A stretch of DNA of 64,000 nucleotides. It comes from Ahaetulla prasina (Eukaryota > Chordata > Lepidosauria > Squamata > Colubridae). Below the pieces are notes generated by a model that saw nothing but the letters and a program-made list of their open reading frames with translations, did not search any database and had not been told where the DNA came from. The DNA is taken from assembly GCF_028640845.1 (NCBI RefSeq), contig NC_080539.1:107596554-107660553 (forward strand). The letters are read 5' to 3'. Made by a program: the position numbers and the translations under genes. Shown piece after piece: positions 56,519 to 64,000 of the stretch. Each line of letters starts with the position of its first letter. Positions within the stretch are counted from its first letter, which is position 1.

Positions 56519-56777
56519 CAGGGGTGAAATTTAACAGGTTCTGACAAGTTCTGGAGAACCGGTAGTGGAGATTTTGAATAGTTCAGAGAACCGGCAAATA
56601 CCACCTCTGGCTGGCCCCAGAATGGGGTGGGAATGGAGATTTTACAATATCCTTCCCCTGGAGTGGGGTGGGAATGGAGATCTTGCAGTATCCTTCCCCT
56701 GCCACGCCCATCAAGCCACGCCCACCAAGCCATGTCCACAGAACCATCAGTAAAAAAAAAATTGAATTCCATCACTG
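56519..56777 (+). mobile_element. hAT-type MITE, 'ACCGGTAG' family, complete
   Basis: Termini CAGGGGTGAAATTTAACAGG and GAATTCCATCACTG, with exact 8-bp flanks CTCACAAC at 56511-56518 and 56778-56785. Confidence 0.92.
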
Positions 56778-58247
56778 CTCACAACCATAAAATCTTCTGT
56801 TTTATAAAATGTAGCAAATGTATAAAAGACAGCAAATAATTGCTCGCAATTGCAATAAGACTTATATCTAAATCCAGAGATTTAGAACTCTACAATGTAG
56901 AACCTTTTTTTGCATATTGACCCCAACAATCTGGGTTCTCATTTTACCAACCTCAAAAGGATGGAATATATCTTGTACTTTAATTACAACTACTGCATTG
57001 GGGGGGGGGAATACAGATGCCACCTAGATAGCCAAGTGTTAGAATTTTCTGTATCTCTTTGCTGCCATCTCAAGATCATGTGGATTTTTTTGGCCCAGAT
57101 GTAGTAGCTCTACTTAAAATCTTAGAATCACAGGGCAGGAAGGGACCTTGTAGATTCTCTAGCAATAATTTTATCTAAATATTATGATCTATAATTTGGC
57201 TTAATTATAGCAATAGTTTCGTCAACTGGAACCAGTTCTCTAGACTTCAGGGCCTTGCAAGTGATGGACTCTGAACCAAACCATGGATAATATGTACAGT
57301 AGCAAGAAGCTCATTTAGTTCTTAGATGTGTTCAATGTTGCATGCTACATTTCACTATCAAAATCATTCACCTGAAAAGCCTTCTAACAAAATCAAGTGA
57401 ATCCATTTAAAGTATTTTTACTGCAAAATGTTTCATGAATTCATCTATAGCTATATTACCAAAATACCATTTTTGTGCCTACTTTTTTAAGTATTAATCT
57501 GTATTAATTTGCTTGGTTTGCAATAAATCATGGATAACTGTTTCACGAGCAAGAAACTGAAATGAACTCTTCTTTATGATTGATGTTAAATTTAACTCAT
57601 AATTTCCAAAGGTGGACTTAAGGACACTGATCCACAGCACATTTATGCAAAGTAAAATCCACTCTTCCAAGTGGAAGACATAGCTACACAATTACGGCTT
57701 TAACAATATAATTATGAAAAAAGATATGCCCACCCTACCTCTTTCGACTCATGAAGATGTAATTATGAATATGGTGTGCAGAAGCATTGTATTTGAAACA
57801 AATTCAGAAGTATTTAAATACTTTACATCCAAGAACACTTAGCAGTAAGTGAAAATGGGATTTTCTACTCTTTCTCTCTTTCTCTTTCTGTACCTGTTGC
57901 TGTTTTTCTAAGTGGATTTTTTCCCCCTACTATTTACTTCCCTCTAATCATGTATCAGATTTGCCTTTATTATTTTATGTAATTTCTATCCATTCTGCTG
58001 ACCTTGGAGGCGGCAACTATAAAACTCAGAACTACAATTCTAAGCACTGCATTATTGTCTGCAACATTTCACAGCATGTATGAAATGTCATGAAAGACAA
58101 TTACGTCAAAAAAAAATGTTCTCAGAAAATACTCTCATATCTGTCTGAGATACAGATAGACAGGGTGATAAATGTAGAATCCTGTGGAAATGTTTTGAAG
58201 AAAAGCAATAGCCTAATCTTATTTTAAGAAATAATAGTTTTTTTATA
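56778..58247. other. Intron sequence with small repeat scraps
   Basis: 56917-56965 is a type-A SINE core scrap ('CCCCAACAATCTGGGTTCTC'), and 57120-57165 is a CR1 end scrap ('AGGAAGGGACCTTG'). A G9 run is at 57001. The rest is unique-looking. Confidence 0.6.
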
Positions 58248-58647
58248 TACCGTATATACTCGAGTATAAGCCGAGTTTTTCAGCACGTTTTTTGTGCTGA
58301 AAAACGTCCCCTCGGCTTATACTCGGGTCTATACGGCTTATACTCGAGTTTTAATTTTTTTTTTACCCCCCGGCTTATACTCGAGTTTTTTTTTTTAAGC
58401 CCTCGGCTTATACTCAGTTTTTTTTTTTTTTCTTTTTCACATTTTACGGACGGGAAGCCCTGCGGTGCAGTGAGAGGCGGGCGGGAGCCGCCAGCCTTCT
58501 CAGCTGAGGGAGGGTTCCCCCAACCGGTAGGTGCCTCATTTCCCACCCTCGGCTTATACTCGAGTCCCCAGTTTACCCCAGTTTTTGGGGTAAAATTGGG
58601 GACCTCGGCTTATACTCGGATCGGCTTATATTCGAGTATATAGGGTA
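58248..58647. mobile_element. TA-flanked DNA transposon with reiterated 'GGCTTATACTCGAG' motifs
   Basis: Ends TACCGTATATACTCGAGTAT and ATTCGAGTATATAGGGTA are inverted repeats if the outermost TA is taken as the target duplication (Tc1/mariner type). The motif CTCGGCTTATACTCG or its close variants recurs about eight times between. A GC-rich core (58440-58555) separates the halves. No transposase frame. Confidence 0.82.
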
Positions 58648-59689
58648 ATTTCCCCCTGCTTACTCTTATTTATTTCTTTGTAATCATACCAGGAAATCAT
58701 TACAAATAGTATTATTTGAAAGAGACATTTCAAAAGGAAAGAAGAGAAGAGAAAGGAAAGGAAGGGAAGATAATCAAAGAATCCTACAATAGTAAGGATT
58801 CTACTAAGAGATTTGGGGACATAACAATGAAAATGCAATAGGGTTTTCACTCAATGGCAAACCACTTATTGAAGTTTAGTGCCAACTAACCTTAGCTGAT
58901 TTAGATGAAAAGGATTTGAATGAGCCTGCACTGAATTAAAAGACTGACCTTATTAATATAAGTTGCTTAATTGAATCAAAGATGGCCAACCGTTGTAAAC
59001 CAACCAGAGAAAGGATAAGAGGAAAATAGTTTTAGTTTCATAAAAGTTTTTAGAGCTAAAGTAACTGCTCCCGTCAGTCATGTTCTTTCCTACCAGCAAA
59101 ACAGAAGATGAATGAAAAGCAGCAAGAAATAGGAAAAGCCCTTCAACTCCATCAGTTCTGGTACTGACAGGTTATTGAGCCACCACAATTTTTATTTTTT
59201 TATAATCTACAGAAAAAATACAAGGAAGTGAAAACCTCCCAGAGTCCTTTTCTTCAGCTTAGAAAAAAAAAACTTCAGAAATGAGTGCTGTCAGGTTCCC
59301 TAATTGATTGTGGTTGGATCTTGTACTGTTGTCTAATTAACACAAGGCTACTGAGTTGATAGGTCAGCTGAGAGCTTGCTCCAAATCATATTAGAAGTCC
59401 TTAGCATTTGCAGGTTGCCATGGCTGAAGAAGAATTCCGTGTTTACTCTAGAACTGTGATCTTCTATGAATGGTGTCAACCTGACATCTCTTAACATCCA
59501 AAGTGTTTTACAGTCCACCAATGCCAGTGTTGCACATCAAAAATTACACACTTGCAATTTAAATATTAGGGTAAAAATGCTGGGAAAGTTTAAGTAGGCA
59601 AGTTCCTATCTCTTACGTTATATCTTATCACAACACAGTGGACTTTCTGAAAGGCCTTTGGGAATTGGCTGGGAGGATGTCAACATTCT
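58648..59689. other. Intron sequence without recognised features
   Basis: Unique-looking AT-rich sequence; nothing supported. Confidence 0.6.
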
Positions 59690-59775
59690 TATTTTATTTT
59701 ATTTTATTTTATTTGAATTTATATCCTGCCCTTCTCTGAAGACTCTGGGCGGCTTACATTGTGTTAAGCAATAAA
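59690..59775 (-). repeat. Type-B SINE tail fragment
   Basis: A TTTTA tract followed by 'GAATTTATATCCTGCCCTTC' and 'GACTCTGGGCGGCTTACA' is the antisense L2-like tail of the SINE at 54701, without body or head. Confidence 0.8.
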
Positions 59776-60975
59776 ATATAATATATATTATATTCTGTAT
59801 TATCTTATTATTTTATTAATTATTTTTTATTCTGTACATTTCTGCAATTTATCTGGATGGAATCAGTAGATACAGTATATTTCATAAATAAAGATAACTT
59901 GTGCCTTCCAAAATAGTTGATATGCTATTTCTACAGTACAGAACATAAAACAAAAAAAAATTTTTTTATGGATTCTTGTAATGCCCTTTTCAGAATATTG
60001 AACACTTACGGAAAGGAATTTGCTAAATATCACAATCCAGAAAATTAATATCATAGCAACTGGAAATCAGAATTTAGAATCAAATTATTTTGAAAATAAT
60101 TAAAAAGCAAGAATGAACATTAGCCAATTAACAGAATAATTCAGTATTTGACATGATTGCCTGAAACCTAACAAAGAGCGCTATTATTTCTTGAAGAGCT
60201 TTATTATTTCAAACGTTTCTAGCTAAAGATGTCTTAATAAGTCAACATAGCTTCATTAATCCCTAGAACATAATCTAGGCTGCATTTTATAATAAGAATT
60301 TCATTAACTTTCATTAGTGCCAAATGCTTGGCTCTTCAAGGAAAGGGTGGGAAAAGGCCAGCTTCACAAGAGACCTTCAAGCTAATGACAAACTTCTTTA
60401 GAAAGGAAGCATACATGAAAAAGAGATCTTTAAAATAAAGTGATTTGCTGGAAGTTTTATCAACTTCCTTAAAAAATAATTTCCTCTGAGCCTCAAGAGA
60501 CAATAACGGGGTAGGAGCACAGAGAAAATATCATTCTTCTGAAGTCTAGAATTCTGGGGCTAAATCCCTTTCTCTAACCCTACATAGACTGAAATGTGGT
60601 GAATTATTAAATGTGCTATTTGTTGGGCAACTGACTGTTATCTGCAAAGCATCATCCATTTTCTTGAGGAAAACTGAAAACTGACAGAATTGAGCCAATT
60701 AAGACTGACTGTGTTCTCAATGAATTGTGACATATCAATGGTAATAGCTTATTATGATGATAAGGGCATCCATCTCTTAAACTGAAGGCCAAATACACAC
60801 TTCAGCAGTTTTCCTGATTCATAGACCATTACCTCACAACTCTGGATTGACAGGAGCAACAGTAGCATAGGCACACCATAAGCAAGAATAAACATAGGCA
60901 ATTGTTTTACCCTACTGAATATATTTACAATGTGAGTGTGTATGTGTGTGCATGCACACATGCATGTGTGTCTAG
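59776..60975. other. Intron sequence with a small (TG/CA)n tract
   Basis: AT-rich; a GTGTGTATGTGTGTGCATGC tract lies at 60932-60970 just before the 740-bp repeat begins. Nothing else is supported. Confidence 0.6.
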
Positions 60976-61259
60976 AAGATATTTATACATTTACATTCAG
61001 ACATACATATTTCTCATGCTGAACAAACACTTAAGACATTTGGATGTATTTCTAAATGGCATTTTTAATTCTGTTTAAATTTTCCAGTATTAGAGATACT
61101 CAACATTTGATAATAATAGAATATTCTACTTCTGATTTGAGAAGTTTGCTTTCCTTCCTTTTAATCCAATAAGTGCTTTCTCTGAGAAAATCTTCTTTAG
61201 GAGAAGTGAAAGAAAATGGGGTTAAGAAAATGCTTTCCTCATGGTTAGAATGCATAAAA

Positions 61260-61616
61260 ATTTGTGCATCCTTGGCTGCACGAATCTCGGCTGCACGAAT
61301 AACATATGCACAAAATTGGAAACAGGAAAGGATATCAACAGGTGAAGAAGTGCAAGAAGAGGTTTTAGAATGTGCCAAGATGAACAAACTAACAAAAGAA
61401 ATTAAAGGAAAAGAAGACACAGATTATTATGTGGTTTGGAACAAATGGTATGAATGGCTTGAGACTAGAAAAAAAAAATATATATATAGGGGAGAATCTA
61501 AAAATGTAAAATATGTATATAACAAGTATATAGAAATGTATAAAAGTAAGATTATTAGTGTTAGAAAATACAATGTAACCAAAGATAAAGGGACAATGAA
61601 GAAAATAAAACAGTAA
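61260..61616 (+). pseudogene. L1 ORF2 C-terminus (copy A)
   Basis: The frame reads A-A-R-I-x-x-A-R-I-T-Y-A-Q-N-W-K, then I-x-T-G-E-E, A-K-M-N-K-L-T and W-N-K-W-Y-E-W-L-E, ending at TAA. The 'AARI-YAQ-WK ... E-x-M-x-K-L-T ... W-x-x-Y-x-x-L-E' order is the extreme C-terminus of vertebrate L1 ORF2. The upstream part of the open frame (from 61173) is genomic flank read through by chance. There are no catalytic parts. Confidence 0.75.
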
Positions 61617-61714
61617 GAGAGATATGGGGAAAATCTATAAAAATGGAAAGATCATTAAGAAACATTTGTTAAAAAGAGAATATATTTATATGTTGTATGT
61701 TATGTGTTTGTCAT
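61260..61714 (+). mobile_element. L1 LINE 3' end, first part (copy A)
   Basis: The minimal L1 copy starts after AGAATGCATAAAA (61247-61259). The same 13 bp follows the L1 poly-A at 63704-63716, giving a classic L1 target duplication. The L1 is cut at 61714 by the L2; its remaining 3' UTR and poly-A are at 63666-63703. Confidence 0.82.
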
Positions 61715-62861
61715 GGGGTCCCGCAGGGGTCGATTCTCTCGCCCCTGCTGTTCAACATCTATATGAAGCCGTTGGGTGAGATCATCAGTGGCTTCGGGGT
61801 GAGATACCAGCAATACGCTGATGACACCTAGCTGTACTTTTCCACCCCGGGCCACCCCAATGAAGTTGTTGAAGTGCTGTCCCGGTGTTTGGAGGCCGTA
61901 CAGGTCTGGATGGGGAGAAACAGGCTCAAGCTTAATCCCTCCAAGACGGAGTGGTTGTGGATGCCGGCATCCCGATTCAGCCAGCTGCAGCCGCAGCTGA
62001 CTGTTGGAGGCGAGTTACTGGCCCCAAAGGATAGGGTGCGCAACTTAGGTGTCCTCCTGGATGATCGGCTGTCACTTGAAGATCATTTGACGGCCGTCTC
62101 CAGGAGGGCCTTCCACCAGGTTCGCCTGGTTCGGCAGTTGCGCCCCTTCCTTGATCGGGATGCCTTGTGCACGGTCACTCATGCGCTCGTTACCTCTCGC
62201 TTGGATTATTGTAATGCTCTCTACATGGGGCTCCCCTTGAAGTGCACTCGGAGGCTTCAGTTAGTCCAGAATGCAGCTGCGCGGGTGATAGAGGGAGCTA
62301 CGCGTAGCTCCCACGTAACACCGCTCCTGCGCAGACTGCACTGGCTACCTGTGGCCTTTCGAGTGCACTTTAAGGTGTTGGTTACGACCTTTAAAGCGCT
62401 CCATGGCTTAGGGCCTGGGTACTTACGGGACCGCCTGCTGTTACCACATGCCTCCCACCGACCCGTACGCTCTCACAGAGAGGGACTTCTCAGGGTGCCG
62501 TCTGCCAAACAATGTCGGCTGGTGGCCCCCAGGGGAAGGGCCTTCTCTGTGGGGGCTCCCACACTCTGGAATGAGCTTCCCCCGAGCTTACGCCAAATAC
62601 CTGACCTTTGGACATTCCGTCGCGAACTGAAGACACACCTTTTTATTCGCGCGGGGCTAGCTTGAATTGAATTTTAATTTTAAATTTTGTAAATTTGATT
62701 CATTTTAAATGGGGTTTTTAGTTCTTGGCATATTTTAATTTTTTCAGGCTAATTTTAAAATAAGTTTTTTAAATTGCATTTTAATTTGAACATTGTATGT
62801 TTTATCTTGCCTGCACACCGCCCTGAGTCCTTCGTGAGAAGGGCGGTATAAAAATCAAATA

Positions 62862-62923
<62 letters not shown>
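61715..62923 (+). mobile_element. L2-type LINE, 5'-truncated, young, with (TAA)n tail
   Basis: 1209 bp: it starts inside the reverse transcriptase (G-V-P-Q-G-S-I-L), continues to the ORF2 stop at 62663-62665, then a 3' UTR, 'CACCGCCCTGAGTCCTTCG', 'GGGCGGTATAAAAATC' and a TAA tract (62858-62923). It lies exactly between two ~740-bp direct repeats. Confidence 0.93.
61716..62665 (+). pseudogene. L2 reverse transcriptase, C-terminal half, one nonsense codon
   Basis: In one frame: [20 protein letters not shown], then catalytic Y-A-D-D-T, then TAG at 61829-61831 where L2 normally has Q (Y-A-D-D-T-Q-L-Y-F). After that 277 codons stay open: L-N-P-S-K-T-E-W-L, L-G-V-L-L-D-D, L-R-P-F-L, L-D-Y-C-N-A-L-Y-x-G-L-P, L-Q-L-V-Q-N-A-A-A-R, L-H-W-L-P-V, F-K-A-L-H-G-L-G-P-G-Y-L, F-S-V-G-A-P-T-L-W-N-E-L-P, L-K-T-H-L-F. 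These are L2 signature blocks. The enzyme would copy L2 RNA at the target; this copy lacks the endonuclease and N-terminal half and carries the stop, so it is dead but recent. Confidence 0.9.
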
Positions 62924-62925
<2 letters not shown>

Positions 62926-63665
62926 GATATTTATACATTTACATTCAGACATACATATTTCTCATGCTGAACAAACACTTCAGACATTTGGATGTATTTC
63001 TAAATGGCATTTTTAATTCTGTTTAAATTTTCCAGTATTAGAGATACTCAACATTTGATAATAATAGAATATTCTACTTCTGATTTGAGAAGTTTGCTTT
63101 CCTTCTTTTTAATCCAATAAGTGCTTTCTCTGAGAGAATCTTCTTTAGGAGAAGTGAAAGAAAATGGGGTTAAGAAAATGCTTTCCTCATGGTTAGAATG
63201 CATAAAAATTTGTGCATCCTCGGCTGCACGAATCTCGGCTGCACGAATAACATATGCACAAAATTGGAAACAGGAAAGGATACCAACAGGTGAAGAAGTG
63301 CTAGAAGAGGTTTTAGAATGTGCCAAGATGAACAAACTAACAAAAGAAATTAAAAGAAAAGAAGACACAGATTATTATGTGGTTTGGAACAAATGGTATG
63401 AATGGCTTGAGACTAGAAAAATATATATATATATATATAGGGGAGAATCTAAAAATGTAAAATATGTATATAACAAGTATATAGAAATGTATAAAAGTAA
63501 GATTATTAGTGTTAGAAAATACAATGTAACCAAAGATAAAGGGACAATGAAGAAAATAAAACAGTAAGAGAGATATGGGGAAAATCTATAAAAATGGAAA
63601 GATCATTAAGAAACATTTGTTAAAAAGAGAATATATTTATATGTTGTATGTTATGTGTTTGTCAT
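62924..63665 (+). repeat. Direct repeat, copy B (742 bp), right of L2
   Basis: Starts directly after the L2 TAA tract with 'AAGATATTTATACATTTAC' and ends 'GTGTTTGTCAT', continuing into the L1 3' UTR and poly-A. It holds the duplicate L1 coding end at 63208-63567 (open frame with the same A-R-I-T-Y-A-Q-N-W-K and terminal K-K-I-K-Q). About 1% different from copy A. Confidence 0.93.
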
Positions 63666-63703
63666 ATTGTGTCATAATAAAATATTAAAAGAAATAAAAA
63701 AAA
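63666..63703 (+). mobile_element. L1 3' UTR end with AATAAA and poly-A
   Basis: Reads ATTGTGTCATAATAAAATAT and an A-rich end, followed by the L1 target duplication AGAATGCATAAAA. It is present only once, on the right of the L2, as expected if the L2 entered an intact L1 3' UTR. Confidence 0.82.
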
Positions 63704-63716
63704 AGAATGCATAAAA

Positions 63717-64000
63717 TCTCAAGATTCTTAGACATTTCAGCAAAGGCAAGAACTTTCCAGGACTCCATTTTGTACTTGTAAGAAAAGTTTCTTTATGGCA
63801 ACCAAGATCCCAGCTACCATTAATTAGGAAATAAACTGGAATTGTTTGCTTCTTTTTATATGGTTACTAATGGATATAATTCAGCAAGAGATATCTTCAA
63901 ACTGAAGGTGAAGATCCGCTGACTTCCTCAAAGATATGTTACAAACAGTGATATCTTGAAGGGGAATCCCACTGATCTGCTTAAAGACATATCTGTATCA
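63717..64000. other. Intron sequence to window end
   Basis: Unique-looking sequence; nothing recognised. Confidence 0.6.

Larger units (their letters stand above)
60976..61714 (+). repeat. Direct repeat, copy A (739 bp), left of L2
   Basis: Matches 62924-63665 with about eight substitutions and a small difference in an A/TA tract (about 1% divergence). It includes ~270 bp of flanking genomic sequence and most of a truncated L1. It ends 'GTGTTTGTCAT', exactly where L2 begins. Confidence 0.93.

Noticed and set aside
61100..61420. 106-codon minus-strand frame, duplicated at 63048-63368
   Set aside because: Antisense shadow of the L1 end and its flank; duplicated only because the 740-bp repeat is duplicated.
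62755..62952. Poly-tyrosine open frame
   Set aside because: Antisense translation of the L2 (TAA)n tail.

Overview
The window looks like the genome of a squamate reptile, most probably an advanced (colubroid) snake. It is AT-rich and saturated with interspersed repeats that together point to squamates: full-length Sauria SINEs, tRNA-headed SINEs with L2-like or Bov-B-like tails, young L2 and CR1/L3-type LINEs, and CR1 3' ends that run into pentanucleotide (ATTCT/AGAAT)n tracts, the 'microsatellite seeding' pattern described for snake CR1/L3 elements. It also carries many hAT and Tc1/mariner-like MITEs with readable target-site duplications. There are no operons, tRNA or rRNA genes, or CRISPR arrays. 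The species is an inference.

Host gene: two consecutive exons of a laminin alpha chain (L4/domain IV; probably LAMA2) lie on the minus strand at 11817-11918 and 9870-10075. Splice sites and reading frame agree (phase 0 to 0, then 2) across a 1.74 kb intron. Nearly everything else is interpreted as intron: about 9.9 kb downstream of the second exon, and at least 52 kb upstream of the first, where no further exon was recognised.

Layout. 1-2.5 kb: SINEs and a CR1 3' end. 2.5-4.25 kb: a large palindrome built from two head-to-head Penelope-like element ends carrying GIY-YIG endonuclease sequence. 4.2-6.3 kb: a CR1-type LINE with reverse-transcriptase motifs, its 3' end duplicated in tandem. 7-11.5 kb: hAT MITEs and laminin exon 2. 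11.8 kb: laminin exon 1. 12.7-16.4 kb: a SINE with an internal polypyrimidine expansion, then a LINE relic interrupted by a solo LTR and a MITE, then a Sauria SINE. 17.3-18.8 kb: two CR1 insertions in opposite orientation and a mariner-like MITE. 19-25 kb: MITEs hosting a Ty3/gypsy fragment and a second solo LTR, and an almost exact 567-bp tandem duplication. 25-42 kb: mostly ordinary intron with scattered old repeats. 42-51 kb: MITEs, SINEs and CR1 microsatellite tails. 52-59 kb: nested L2 in mariner, and several hAT elements with exact 8-bp duplications. 61-63.7 kb: a young L2 inserted in a truncated L1 and flanked by direct repeats of about 740 bp.

The repeats do not act as one pathway; they form a stratigraphy. 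Older LINEs are broken by MITEs and LTRs, MITEs by LTR elements, L1 by L2, and mariner by L2. The most unusual structures are the Penelope palindrome and the L2 flanked by a roughly 740-bp apparent target-site duplication. No search could be run, so family names rest on recognised motifs, termini and target-site duplications.
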